From Sva-07 sp963774765 (GTDB lineage Bacteria > Actinomycetota > Acidimicrobiia > Acidimicrobiales > Ilumatobacteraceae): DNA of 64,000 bases. The stretch lies in the NCBI GenBank assembly GCA_963774765.1, contig CAVZGP010000023.1, forward strand, positions 62,001 through 126,000, read 5' to 3'. The position numbers and the translations under genes are program-made. Numbering within the stretch: position 1 is the first letter of the stretch; every line of letters begins with the position of its first letter. The notes beneath the pieces are model-generated. The model had not been told where the DNA came from and did not search any database. It saw only the letters and a program-made list of their open reading frames with translations. Below, piece after piece: positions 18,401 to 25,468 of the stretch.

Positions 18401-19062
18401 TGCACCCGCTTCACCGTGCCAGCCGCAACCGCACCCTCACCCTCGAACAAACGATCAATCGTGCGTTCCGTCGCCCCAACACGCGTCTCCAACAGGCGCG
18501 CCGGCTCCAACGACACCAACGACGTCGTCGAACCCGCCGGCACATACCCCGTCACATCAACCAACAAATCCGACGCCGCCAAACTGAACAAACACACCTC
18601 ACCGCTCGCGGTCAACTTCGCGATCACCTCATTCGCCACGATCCCACCCGCCGGCGCGTTCAACGACGACGCCAACGGCCGCTCACCACACGGAAACACC
18701 GTCACAAACGTCGACGCAGCCGGCGCCACCGCCGTCACATTCATCACCGCCGCCAACGCACCAGCAGGCACCCCACCACGACCCGTGATCTGCACCCGCT
18801 TCACCACACCAGCCGCAACCGCACCCCCACCCTCGAACCGGCCATCAATCGTCCGTTCCGTCGCACCAACACGCGTCTCCAACAACCGCACCGGCGCCAA
18901 CGCCACCACCGCACCATCAGGCAACTCCAACCCGCCCGACCCACCCGGCACCGGCTCGACCTGGGCGACAACACGCTGATCTCCCCCACCCACCACCAAC
19001 ACACCCACCACCAACGCCAACAACACAACCCACCCGGTGACAACGATCGTCTGTCGCTTCAT
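9463..19062 (-). CDS. Giant secreted YD-repeat/RHS protein with hydrophobic C-terminal tip
   Basis: 3199 residues in one frame. Approximate order: signal peptide or anchor (1-34); three copies of a 128-residue secreted repeat (56-430); poly-Thr linker (440); two PASTA-like units (455-590); cadherin/Ig-like domains (600-770); discoidin-like domain (772-930); FG-GAP/VCBS repeats with DLDGDGWPE-type motifs (937-1357); Ig-like domain; third PASTA (1510-1574); MopE-type metal-binding motif DCDDTDAAIHPGA (1580-1620); Big-2 and Ig domains (1624-1814); a long array of YD repeats such as YDADGNQLTTTDPLGRTTTR (1977-2980); and the RHS core end YHLRARQYDPTTGVFTTVDP. The last 175 residues form four or more hydrophobic segments of unknown family. 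This layout is that of a polymorphic toxin or adhesin; the tip would be the effector. No immunity gene follows. Confidence 0.9.
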   Translation of the reverse strand: MKRQTIVVTGWVVLLALVVGVLVVGGGDQRVVAQVEPVPGGSGGLELPDGAVVALAPVRLLETRVGATERTIDGRFEGGGAVAAGVVKRVQITGRGGVPAGALAAVMNVTAVAPAASTFVTVFPCGERPLASSLNAPAGGIVANEVIAKLTASGEVCLFSLAASDLLVDVTGYVPAGSTTSLVSLEPARLLETRVGATERTIDRLFEGEGAVAAGTVKRVQVTGRGGVPADAVAAVINVTTVSPSGSTFVTVFPCGERPLASSLNASAGAIAANELIAKLTASGEVCLFSLATSDLLIDVTGYVPKVSAVETLEPARLLETRVGATERTIDRRFEGEGAVAAGVVKRVQITGRGGVPTDALAAVMNVTAVSPSGSTFVTVFPCGERPLASSLNSPAGGIVPNEVIAKLTASGEVCLFTLATSDLLIDVTGYVLIAPRPPTDTTTTTTTTTTTTTLPPVGDVTVPDVVGLQQGDAMTRLDAATLRAASDGAVHDPAPAGQVLSQSPVPGTKVDAGSAVPFVVSLGPELAVIPDVLGLDENEARARIVDAGFVVGDVGAGESDVYAIGEVNFQLPLGGQEALPGTPVDIVMTTGTVNDPPEITSPPVTSHTTGSDYTYDVDATDPDGVKPSDPDGDTLTYSLQAGPTSATGVPLATIDATTGVITWTPTTDDAGPHDFAVRVSDGRGGIDVQSFTLHVTVPNRPPEAVDDVYSVEIDDVLTVNAAAGVLANDTDPDDDELVLAAIVQQPSNGRVEEADDGSFTYTPFRQGPNGTRYPGIDLTRFSLQTVEASPTQAGSPASNLVDGYPQTFWASDDSVGKTGTITLAFDAPVTPTKLELIGIRGTSADTGLGLREVDVQLLDADDDVILALPGQMLPLNAAGDGRDADLEIDLVAESGGTAPAGVRTVVIDVVDTDGDRPGLGDVKLTGEGPSRNLSPDIEWSWTGTSPFGAGMVSPTVGDLDGDGWPEVVFLSAPPTAAPTTSSRLYALDGRNGSVKWSTGANSFQTISSPVLGDLDNDGRLEVVAVAADRRVVVVLGYDGVERVRFDTGGNLANLALADLDGDGVPEIVTPITVTGPGANTQVVALSVETGPTGTMTIAERWRTTGAGGCGSQPIYPNYCVPSVADIDLDGQPEIVMGNRIIAFDGTTERYDVALPDGFVATGNFDSDPEAEIVHVSDGRVRLLNHDLSVIWGPVPVPIHQVAVGGPPTVGDFDSDGQPEIGVASATRYVVLDTNGVELWHATTVDGSSGFTGSTIFDFDNDGTTEVVYRDEQHLWIYDGPTGAVRSQTPMRSLTLIEYPIVADIDADGHAEIVVPSDLDTTLPDGTTQRNGLYAFGSPLGDWVRARPIWNQHSYHVTNVNADGTIPAVEAPNWLDPQLNNYRENAFPQGEVGALDRFTYRVTDGIDVDEAFAYIDIRDPENAPEITCLPPTTAVVGFDYSGRVCAYDTDDADTLTYSIEGGPSINLNSGVVTWVPTSADLGDRTVSVTVTDSTGRTATRTLTVTVVDPVTVPDVVGTDEADARSDVDGAGLAVGEVETVADQVVPAGQVISQSPVGGAVVAPDDEVDLVVSSGPAPGDEDVDLDTFSPNHGDCDDTDAAIHPGAAEVAGDGVDSDCDGFDGAPPVLTRLDVSPNTPVIRVGETFTLGARAVFDDGTTADVTALGAWTSLSPGVVGVDTRGRVAGVTAGSGTIRVTYGGEQKDVAVTVRAPAPAGDQTPTTAAIVTPGAGAEVTGPVDVVGTATDAELLRWTLDLVDGGDVVTQVATSTNGVADDVLGRLDPSVLINGSYELVLTVVDVTGNTSTARQPITITGQLKVGTFALSFTDLVVPAPGLPIEVRRDYDARDDELGDFGYGWRLGLSNLRVTSSGTQGEGWDITRARFSYLLQPTRPHTITIVLPDGTTEEFEATTTPSATAFVPPSAAVMGYRARPGTRGSLVPTGNTNVTIFPGGAQGAELVDDTTFRTWEPQGFRYIAADGTTFTIDADGTVESIVDPNGNTVTISRNGITHSAGSSVAFERDALDRITAIVDQAGNRQTYSYDAVGDLVSHTDAEGAVTRFRYTGVHDIVEVIDLLGRLIERREYDSEGRLTAIISSGGARTTITHDLTGRREVVADAEGNETVFSYDLDGNVLSVEDPFGATTVNTYDADGNQLTTTDPLGRTTTRTFDADGNELTMLDAAGGLVTRTYDAGGRLLTERDALGRTTTRAYDARGNLLRTTDPSGAVQAISYDTDGNVISVTEPDGATTISTYDQFGRQKSTAAPDGATTTTEYDAVGNPTALIGPDGGRQEIEVDRRGHPTQIIDASGATTELALDYQGVPLQVAGPGGAGISQQVDAAGNPTGVDLPDGTRRTFSYTPSGQLETETDGDGGVTTHVYDALDRRIATTWPDGSQTSTTYDLAGQVASETDRNGQGTTYTYDAAGRRTSVTDPAGGTTSYVYDGFGNLIERIDPVGGRTLFDLDARNGLVRATFPDATTEERTYDAGGNLASITDQGGAITTYTYDAADRLIAVTDPLGETSTATYDKVGNQTSITDANGHTTRYAYDAVGRLVATTFPTGVTETTSYDARGLPATTTDRNGEVTAWTYDPMGRPLTRRGPDGQEQSLVYDGTGALVSSSDTQGTATYDLDTMDRVTAIANPDGTGLAYTYDPAGNRTSVTGSLPDGPSRVTTYAYDAAGRMVGVTDDAGTTTTYAYDAAGRQDTITRPNGTTTAVAYDTMHRATSISHDAGAAVLEQFDYQRNLTGDPTKVTQANASESTFTYDAGRRLVSETHTDATVIADRTYGYDAVSNRVAQTDAMHGVTTAYSYDPDDRMLIAGSVTFTYDGRGSQLSAGNGGVTSLFGYDSRGLLTSVLLPDGSTVGYDFDTLGLRNAEDGISLLVDPLAPTGVPEVLLEHADGDLLASYTYGTDLISVQRDGATTYAHTDDIGSIRLATDETGAVVATADYTAFGEVLRSTGTMPWPNGFGGQRQDTGTGLYHLRARQYDPTTGVFTTVDPDTGTLDDPRTRHPYLYAEAAPLTYTDPTGRVSLVEISVVSVIASGISAAIFVPVGTHAKQRVERFVVATGLAALSTLAVTYLTISLGAVILGSLAASVGGGLAGIILVVAVGIPVVFGIYIALSIFFGILSSCIATAGFEAALCDLPSVAASNAVVALATLGLGNRAGMAGPVAQRVVTFVLDVLPPFATDYLGGKLAPAS
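17770..18900. repeat. Three near-identical coding repeats at the 5' end of the giant gene
   Basis: A 56-bp stretch is identical three times (17885-17940, 18269-18324, 18659-18714), with spacings of 384 and 390 bp. It lies inside longer units of about 128 codons that are highly similar at DNA level. This suggests recent duplication or gene conversion. Confidence 0.9.
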
Positions 19063-19220
19063 GCCCCGCCCTCTACTCGTCGCACTCCAACGCCGAAACC
19101 ATAGGGGTCACCACTAACAACCCGGTAACAGACACCCGCCAGCAGGCCCCGAATTGACGGACCCCAGAACTCGGTCGGCAGGAGTCGGGGACCGCGGGAT
19201 CCGTGCTGTCCGGGAAATGC

Positions 19221-19249
19221 GAAACGCCGGTGCAGTGCACCGGCGTTTC
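19221..19249 (-). terminator. Terminator of tRNA-Tyr
   Basis: Perfect 14-bp inverted repeat GAAACGCCGGTGCA/TGCACCGGCGTTTC with one central base, starting five bases beyond the tRNA-Tyr CCA. The minus-strand tail is CGCATTTCCC. It separates the tRNA from the giant gene 160 bp further on. Confidence 0.8.
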
Positions 19250-19253
19250 GTCG

Positions 19254-19338
19254 TGGTGGGCCGGGAAGGATTCGAACCTTCGAAGGCAATGCCGGCAGAT
19301 TTACAGTCTGCTCCCTTTGGCCGCTCGGGCACCGACCC
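19254..19338 (-). tRNA. tRNA-Tyr (GTA)
   Basis: Class II tRNA of 85 nt including an encoded CCA. The acceptor GGGTCGG pairs with CCGGCCC, the anticodon loop is CTGTAAA (anticodon GTA), there is a long variable arm, and the T-loop is GGTTCGAATCC. Confidence 0.96.
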
Positions 19339-19446
19339 ATGAGTTGTGTACGTGCCTCGGGCAAGCGATGAACGAGGCGGCCTGAGCGTACCGGTCGCCG
19401 CAGCGAGCGCCACGTCGAATCCGCCCCGTTCGCTAGCCTTGCCGTC

Positions 19447-19935
19447 ATGCCAACGTTCGATGTCGTGTCCGAAGTCGACGCCCAGGAAGTCCGCAACGCG
19501 GTCGATCAGGCCCAGCGCGAGATCGCCAACCGCTTCGACTTCAAGAACACCAACTCCACGATCGAACAGAACGAGATGGTGATCACGCTGCACACGGTCA
19601 GTCGTGACCGCCTCGACGCTCTGCGCACCGTGCTCGAGGAGAAGCTCGTCAAGCGTGGCGTGTCACTGCGCGGCGTCGACTACGGTGACGTGCAGGACGC
19701 CACGCAGAACACCGTCCGCCAGGTGGTCACGATCAAGGTGGGGATCTCCTCCGACAAGGCCAAGGAGATCAACAAACTGATCAAGGAGAAGGCACCCAAG
19801 GGCACCTCGAGCCAGACCCAGGGTGAGTCGATCCGGGTGACGGCCAAGAAGCGCGATGCCCTGCAGGATGTGATCGCGATGTTGAAGGCCGAGGACGTCG
19901 GCATCCCGTTGCAGTTCCAGAACTTCCGGGACTGA
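19447..19935 (+). CDS. YajQ-family nucleotide-binding protein
   Basis: 162 residues, full length for the family (MPTFDVVSEVDAQEVRNAVD ... ANRFDFKNT ... GIPLQFQNFRD). YajQ proteins have two ferredoxin-like domains; members bind cyclic di-GMP in Xanthomonas and nucleic acid or nucleotides elsewhere. A diguanylate cyclase is encoded at 32555-33889, but any link is speculative. There is no Shine-Dalgarno; TAGCCT (19434-19439) ends seven bases before the ATG, so the message is probably leaderless. Confidence 0.93.
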   Translation: MPTFDVVSEVDAQEVRNAVDQAQREIANRFDFKNTNSTIEQNEMVITLHTVSRDRLDALRTVLEEKLVKRGVSLRGVDYGDVQDATQNTVRQVVTIKVGISSDKAKEINKLIKEKAPKGTSSQTQGESIRVTAKKRDALQDVIAMLKAEDVGIPLQFQNFRD

Positions 19936-19963
19936 CTCGCGCCCGCGGGCCTCCTTGCCTTCG

Positions 19964-21874
19964 TCAGCCGAGCGTGGCGAACAACGCGCCGACGGCTTCC
20001 CGAGCGGCGGTGGCCATCTCTGCCGGTGTCGCCGATGCGGGAAGCGCAATGAGGCCTTCTGCGACGGGTGATGCCTGCACGAAGGCCCACGCCGAAGCGA
20101 GATCCGCTTCGCCGCCGCCAGACCGAACCGCCTCGGCGGTTGCCAGCGCAGCCATCCGCCACGAGAGCAGTTCCCGAGCGACGCCGGGACGAACCAAGGG
20201 GTCGAATCCGGCGCCGGGATCACACGAGACGAGTTGCAACGCTCCGTCGGGGAGCACCTGGAACGAACTGGCCATCTCCGCGGGGGCGGCGCTGGCCCAT
20301 GCCGTGAGCGTCCAGCGCAACATGGCCGTCTGGTCGACGTCACCGCCCGCGAACGTGGCTGACACGCAGTGCGTCGTGCCTCGGGTCGCGGTGGTCAGTG
20401 AGTTCTCGACGACCGCCTCGCTGGCCGCGTAGGCGGTGCGGGTGTCGACGTAGCCGGCGAACACGAGGTACCAGAACGAGCGGTCCATCGCGACCGGCGC
20501 GGCAGTGGCGACGTCGCCTTCGAGCATCACCGGGCCTGTTGCCATGGTGGTGGCGTCTCCGGCGACGGTGCCCGGCCCACTGGTACCGAGCCCGGCGAGA
20601 GAATTCGATCCGTCGGGCGCTGCGACCGCTCCACCGAACTCGGCGAAGACCTGCGGCGCCAACATCTGGTAGCCGATCACCGGAGGCATGGCATCGACGT
20701 TCTCGGTCGGCACGGGCGGCACCGGACCGGCGAAGGTGGACGCTTGCTGAATGGCTCGGGCCTGGCGCAGCACTTCGGCAGACGTCGCGGCGGCGGCGTC
20801 GAGTGTGCGATCCGGCTGTCCGACCGACCATCCGAACTGCTGGTCGAGCGATGCCGCGGCCATCTCCTGGGTGAGCTGAGCATCGAGTTCCGGGCCCACG
20901 ACGCCGGAATCGTCGTACACCTGGCCATCCAGCGTCGAGTACACGGCGTCCTGCCACCCCGCAAGCTGCTGGGCGAGCGTGGCGTCGTCGACCGTGCCGG
21001 TTGCGAGTCCCAGCGCCCGCCACTGCGCCATCTCCTCGGGGAGAACCGACGCGAACTGGGCCTGCATTCGTGTCGCGAAGTCGACGGTCGGTTCGGCCAC
21101 GATCGACAGCGGTTCGGCGAACTCGACGCCGCTGGCCGCCTCGACCGCGTCGGCGTAGGGGGCGGTTGCGGCGTCCCATTCACCCGGGAACAGATAGGCC
21201 TGCCCGAACACGACGCCGGCGACGACGAGGCCGCCCAACACGACGAACGTCGCCACGAGTTTGATGCCACCTCGCTTCTTGCGTCGGCGAGGTTGCGGGG
21301 CGGGCGCTGGAGCCACCGACCCCGGATCGAATTCGAACGGTGCCACCACCGCCGGACGCGTCTGAGGTGCCGGAATCGACGGAAGCAGGGGCGAGGTCGG
21401 CTCGACCGGGGTGGCTTCCTGGATCTCCGGCAGCGCGTCGGTCACGGGGTCGGGGGCGAGGACCGCCGGGGCAGCGATGGAGGCGATCTCGTCGGGGCCG
21501 GAGGTGACGTCGCCGATCGCCGGAACGATGACGGCAGGAGGCGTCGTGCGGATCGCGACAAGTTCATCGGCCGCCGGCGGCGAGCTCAGTTCGGCCGGGT
21601 ACGGCGCCAGAGGTGGGGCTGGAACCGGTGCCGAGAACGTCGTCGGAGCGTCGAGATGGAGCGACTCGGATCCGGGTTCGTCGTCCGGTTCGTCGGTATC
21701 GACCGGCGCCGACAGGTCGAGTGAGAGGGGCGCCAGCGTGACCACGTCGGTATCGGACGCGAGCACGTCGTGATCTTGATCGGCGCCCCCGACGGGCCTG
21801 TCAGCGGTGTCGACGACGGAGTCCCACGACAGGGTGGGGATTCGCTTGGCGCGTGCACCATCTGGCAGGACCAT
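19964..21874 (-). CDS. Single-pass membrane protein with Pro-rich cytoplasmic half, unknown function
   Basis: A 636-residue protein I do not recognise. Residues 1-200 are acidic and Pro/Ala-rich, then a basic stop-transfer patch RRRKKR (about 205), one transmembrane helix (IKLVATFVVLGGLVVAGVVFG), and an extracytoplasmic domain of about 400 residues that is Ala-rich and mostly helical in appearance. That part contains FWYLVFAGYVDTRTAYAASE and two cysteines (THCVS, VSCDPG) that could form a disulfide. The layout of disordered cytoplasmic tail, helix and exported domain recalls actinobacterial envelope or divisome-associated proteins, but no catalytic motif is visible. It is convergent with yajQ, and acs lies upstream on the same strand. 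Confidence 0.75.
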   Translation of the reverse strand: MVLPDGARAKRIPTLSWDSVVDTADRPVGGADQDHDVLASDTDVVTLAPLSLDLSAPVDTDEPDDEPGSESLHLDAPTTFSAPVPAPPLAPYPAELSSPPAADELVAIRTTPPAVIVPAIGDVTSGPDEIASIAAPAVLAPDPVTDALPEIQEATPVEPTSPLLPSIPAPQTRPAVVAPFEFDPGSVAPAPAPQPRRRKKRGGIKLVATFVVLGGLVVAGVVFGQAYLFPGEWDAATAPYADAVEAASGVEFAEPLSIVAEPTVDFATRMQAQFASVLPEEMAQWRALGLATGTVDDATLAQQLAGWQDAVYSTLDGQVYDDSGVVGPELDAQLTQEMAAASLDQQFGWSVGQPDRTLDAAAATSAEVLRQARAIQQASTFAGPVPPVPTENVDAMPPVIGYQMLAPQVFAEFGGAVAAPDGSNSLAGLGTSGPGTVAGDATTMATGPVMLEGDVATAAPVAMDRSFWYLVFAGYVDTRTAYAASEAVVENSLTTATRGTTHCVSATFAGGDVDQTAMLRWTLTAWASAAPAEMASSFQVLPDGALQLVSCDPGAGFDPLVRPGVARELLSWRMAALATAEAVRSGGGEADLASAWAFVQASPVAEGLIALPASATPAEMATAAREAVGALFATLG

Positions 21875-21934
21875 GAAGCTTCATCGGCACGCCACTCGAC
21901 GCGCTTGAGACATGATCGACTGAGTTGCCCGTTG

Positions 21935-23899
21935 TCAGTCCTCGGCGGTGGCGGCGGCTTTGGCCTGGAGTTCGTCGACGATCGATGCGTCGGCGAGCGT
22001 GGTGGTGTCGCCGATGTTGCGGCCCTCGGCGACGTCGCGCAGGAGGCGTCGCATGATCTTGCCCGACCTGGTCTTGGGCAGGTCCGGGGTGATGTAGATC
22101 TGCTTGGGCTTGGCGATCGCTCCGATCTCGTCGGCGACGTGCGAGCGCAACACCTCGGCGTCGACATCTTCTCCCCCGCGCAGGATCACGTAGGCGATGA
22201 TCGCCTGGCCGGTGGTGGCGTCCGTGGCGCCGACGACCGCCGCTTCGGCCACGGCGGGATGCGACACGAGCGCCGATTCGACCTCGGTCGTGGAGATGCG
22301 GTGCCCCGAGATGTTCATCACGTCGTCGACCCGACCGAGCAGCCACAGGTAGCCGTCGTCGTCGAGCTTCGCTCCGTCGCCGGCGAAGTAGCGCCCTTCG
22401 AAGCGCGACCAGTAGGTCTCACGGAAGCGTTCGGGGTCGCCCCAGATTCCTCGCAGCATGCCCGGCCACGGCCGGGTGAGCGTGAGGTATCCCCCGCCGA
22501 CATCGACGCGGTTGCCGTCGTCGTCGATCACCTCGGCAGACACACCGGGCAGCGGGAACGTCGCGGAACCGGGCTTGGTGGTGGTGGCTCCGGGGAGCGG
22601 GCTGATCATGATGCCGCCAGTCTCGGTCTGCCACCAGGTGTCGACGACCGGGCAGGTCCCGCCACCGATGTGCTGCTGGTACCACATCCAGGCTTCGGGG
22701 TTGATCGGTTCGCCGACCGAGCCGAGCAGGCGCAGCGACGACAGGTCGTGCTTTGCCGGTTCGCCCGCACCCCACTTCATGAACGTCCGGATGGCGGTGG
22801 GCGCCGTGTAGAAGACGGTGACGCCGTACTTCTCGATGATCTCCCAGAACCGGTCGTTGCCAGGATGGTTCGGGACGCCTTCGTACATGACCTGGGTGGC
22901 ACCGTTGGAGAGCGGCCCGTAGACGATGTAGCTGTGGCCGGTGATCCACCCGACGTCGGCGGTGCACCAGAACACATCTGTGTCGGGGTGGAGATCGAAC
23001 ACGTACTTGTGGGTGTAGGTGACGTGGGTCAGATAGCCACCGGACGTGTGCATGATGCCCTTGGGCTTGCCGGTGGTGCCCGAGGTGTAGAGCAGGAACA
23101 GCAGTTGCTCGGAGTCCATCGGCTCGGCGGGACAGTCGGTCGACGCTCCCTCCATCAGGTCGTGGTACCAGCGGTCGCGACCGTCGACCATCTCGACGTC
23201 GTTGCCGCCGCGCTTGACCACGACGACGTGTTCGATCGTGGGCGTGTGGATGCACGCCTCGTCAGCGGCCGCCTTGAGGGGGAACACCTCGCCGCGCCGG
23301 TACCCGCCGTCCGCGGTGATCAGCACCTTGGCCTCGGCGTCGTTGATGCGGTCGGCGAGCGACTGCGACGAGAACCCACCGAACACGACACTGTGGGCGG
23401 CACCGATGCGAGCGCAGGCGAGCATCGCGACGGCCGCCTCGGGGACCATCGGGAGGTAGATGTTGACGCGGTCACCGCGCTCGACGCCGAGGCCCTTGAG
23501 CACGTTGGCGAACTGGCTGACCTCGTCCAGCAGCTCCCGATACGTGATCGTGCGGGTGTCTCCCGGCTCGCCCTCCCAATGGATGGCCACCTTGTCGCCC
23601 TTGCCGCCGAGGACGTGACGATCGAGGCAGTTGTAGGCGACGTTGAGTCGACCGCCGACGAACCACTTGGCGTCCGGGAGGTCCCACTCGAGGATCGTGT
23701 TCCACGGCGTCGCCCAATCGATGAGACCAGACGCCTGGCGGGCCCAGAACGCCTCGTCGTCCTCCGCGGCCTGGTCGTACAGGAACGTGCCGGTGACGAG
23801 CGAGTTCGCCGTGAACTCGTCCGACGGCGGGAACTTGCGGTTCTCGGCACTCAACGCGTCGATCGTGTCGTGGTTTTCGCCGTTTCCCTGGTCAGCCAT
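21935..23899 (-). CDS. acs: Acetyl-CoA synthetase (AMP-forming)
   Basis: Activates acetate to acetyl-CoA through an acetyl-AMP intermediate. It has 654 residues, full length. Motifs: the adenylation P-loop YTSGTTGKPKGIMH, TWWQTETGG, the hinge GRVDDVMNISGHRIST, and the C-terminal PKTRSGKIMRR with the lysine that is acetylated in regulated members. Start ATG 23897-23899, with TACCAT (23907-23912) seven bases before it and no Shine-Dalgarno, so probably leaderless. It stands alone on the minus strand. Confidence 0.97.
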   Translation of the reverse strand: MADQGNGENHDTIDALSAENRKFPPSDEFTANSLVTGTFLYDQAAEDDEAFWARQASGLIDWATPWNTILEWDLPDAKWFVGGRLNVAYNCLDRHVLGGKGDKVAIHWEGEPGDTRTITYRELLDEVSQFANVLKGLGVERGDRVNIYLPMVPEAAVAMLACARIGAAHSVVFGGFSSQSLADRINDAEAKVLITADGGYRRGEVFPLKAAADEACIHTPTIEHVVVVKRGGNDVEMVDGRDRWYHDLMEGASTDCPAEPMDSEQLLFLLYTSGTTGKPKGIMHTSGGYLTHVTYTHKYVFDLHPDTDVFWCTADVGWITGHSYIVYGPLSNGATQVMYEGVPNHPGNDRFWEIIEKYGVTVFYTAPTAIRTFMKWGAGEPAKHDLSSLRLLGSVGEPINPEAWMWYQQHIGGGTCPVVDTWWQTETGGIMISPLPGATTTKPGSATFPLPGVSAEVIDDDGNRVDVGGGYLTLTRPWPGMLRGIWGDPERFRETYWSRFEGRYFAGDGAKLDDDGYLWLLGRVDDVMNISGHRISTTEVESALVSHPAVAEAAVVGATDATTGQAIIAYVILRGGEDVDAEVLRSHVADEIGAIAKPKQIYITPDLPKTRSGKIMRRLLRDVAEGRNIGDTTTLADASIVDELQAKAAATAED

Positions 23900-23986
23900 G
23901 CCTGCGATGGTAGATCACGAGGCGGCCGTGCCGTCGGGGCGCGCGGAAGCTTGCCGGCCGTGACGCTGAGTGCCGTGCAGTTCTGT

Positions 23987-24021
23987 GCGGATCTGGTTTC
24001 GACTGTCGCAATCAGATCCGC
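23987..24021. repeat. Intergenic palindrome (GCGGATCTG)
   Basis: Perfect 9-bp arms GCGGATCTG/CAGATCCGC around a 17-base centre, flanked on both sides by AGTTCTGT in direct orientation. It lies between acs and a small membrane-protein gene. I saw no second copy in the window. Confidence 0.6.
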
Positions 24022-24127
24022 AGAGTTCTGTACTCGCCGACGAGGGCACCGTGGCGCTTCGGCACAATGCACGGGTCGTCGAAGCGCCGCGTGCCATCAT
24101 TCGTCGACTCGACGAAAGGACGACGGA

Positions 24128-24301
24128 GTGTCGAAGAGGAACATGATGTGGCTGGTCGCGGTCGTCGTCATCGGCGTGCTGTCTTGGCTCGCGTTCGGTG
24201 TGATCGCCGGGGTCGTCGCTGCAGTGATGACGCTCGTCGTCAGCGAGGTCGTCGAGCGCCGCGCGCGCCGGAAACGCCGGGCCACTCAACCGTCCGCGTG
24301 A
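24128..24301 (+). CDS. Small hydrophobic membrane protein
   Basis: 57 residues starting at GTG (VSKRNMMWLVAVVVIGVLSW), with AAAGGA seven bases upstream. A hydrophobic stretch of about 35 residues makes one or two membrane helices, followed by a basic tail ERRARRKRRATQ that should face the cytoplasm. The ribosome site, hydrophobicity and positive-inside tail support a real gene. Function unknown. Confidence 0.55.
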   Translation: MSKRNMMWLVAVVVIGVLSWLAFGVIAGVVAAVMTLVVSEVVERRARRKRRATQPSA

Positions 24302-24307
24302 GGCGGC

Positions 24308-25180
24308 TCAACGGTCGGGTCGGCGTGCGGCCGGCCGGCACAGCAGCGTGCTTCCACCGAGTGCCACGAGTTCGCGGTCACGGGTCCAGATCTGACCGGT
24401 CGCTGCGACCAGGCCACCGGTGGCCACCGGCGCACCCGCTTCGCTCAACAGCCACGGTTCATCGGTCGTCGACCCGATGAAGCGGGCGGTCAGTTCGATG
24501 GTCGGCGCGAAGTGTTCGAGATCGCCGAGGTGCGCTCGACATGCCGACGGCCACGAATCGAGGTCGATGAGGATCAGCGAACGACAGGCGTCGACCCAGG
24601 GATCGGCAAACGTCGCCGTCGGCACGAACCGCACCCAGGTGCGGGTGGCCGGTTCGGCGACCTCCCGGTTCTCCCAGTCGTCGATCCACTCCGTCGGGCG
24701 CTGCTCGATGTTGTCCCAGAACGGATGACGCGCAGGTTCGGCGCTGTCGCCGTCGTTGTCTGGATCCTGCGACCGCAACAGTTCGGCGGTGCTGGGAAGC
24801 GTCTCGGGGTCGGCGACGTCGTGCGGGCCGAGCGAGGTTTGGTGTTCGAGGCCGTCCAGGTCGTCGTCGACACCCCAGACGGTCGCGACCAGCAGCGGGC
24901 GTCCCTCCTGCGAGATCCGAGCGGTCACGGATGTCGCCACCTTGGTCTCCCGGTTGACATCCACGGAGATCTCGACCGCAGCGCTACGACCGGCCCCGAC
25001 GAAGTGGGTAGTGATCGACGCCGGCCGTGCGCGTCCGCTGGCGAGCCCGGCTGCACGCATCGCGACCGACGCCAGGTAGCCGCCGTTCGGGCCCCAGATC
25101 TCCCAGTCGGGTGACAGGTCGCAGCCGTAGGCCCCTGTCCCCGTCGCCTCGACGGCAGTGTCGATCGCCAGATCACCCAT
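24308..25180 (-). CDS. Thioesterase-family (double hotdog) protein
   Basis: About 290 residues from ATG 25178-25180 (MGDLAIDTAVEATGTGAYGC). The pattern SPDWEIWGPNGGYLASVAMRA near the N-terminus and a second half ending GQIWTRDRELVALGGSTLLC are typical of the TesB-like acyl-CoA thioesterase family with two hotdog folds, common in actinobacteria. The acyl substrate is unknown. No Shine-Dalgarno is visible; CAGGAT sits six bases before the ATG, a weak -10. Two palindromes lie directly upstream. Confidence 0.75.
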   Translation of the reverse strand: MGDLAIDTAVEATGTGAYGCDLSPDWEIWGPNGGYLASVAMRAAGLASGRARPASITTHFVGAGRSAAVEISVDVNRETKVATSVTARISQEGRPLLVATVWGVDDDLDGLEHQTSLGPHDVADPETLPSTAELLRSQDPDNDGDSAEPARHPFWDNIEQRPTEWIDDWENREVAEPATRTWVRFVPTATFADPWVDACRSLILIDLDSWPSACRAHLGDLEHFAPTIELTARFIGSTTDEPWLLSEAGAPVATGGLVAATGQIWTRDRELVALGGSTLLCRPAARRPDR

Positions 25181-25278
25181 GAGGTGATCCTGCCAGACCG
25201 CCGAGCGTGCAGCGCAGAAGATTCTTGGTGGGACCTCAGCGGATTGGCGACCGACAGTTCGAGGTTCTCGCCCCGCGG

Positions 25279-25399
25279 GTTTGTGCGAGCGACAACGCAC
25301 TCGCAGGCGATCGTCGCTCACGCAAACACCGACGACCAGCATCCTCGACGATTTGGGTGAGCGACAACGTCCACCCAGACGATCTGTGCTCACACAAAC
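25279..25399. repeat. Two diverged palindromes related to family B (GTGAGCGACAAC)
   Basis: First: GTTTGTGCGAGCGAC (25279-25293) against GTCGCTCACGCAAAC (25313-25327), 13 of 15 paired. Second: ATTTGGGTGAGCGACAAC (from 25351) against GTGCTCACACAAAC (to 25399), less perfect. They share GTGAGCGACAAC-type cores. Apart from these, the 288-bp stretch 25181-25468 holds no gene I can support. Confidence 0.6.
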
Positions 25400-25468
25400 C
25401 GCACCAGCAGGAGTGCGCGCTGTGCGCCATCACTCGTCCTGAAATGCCCAAGTCCGCTGAGGCCCCTG

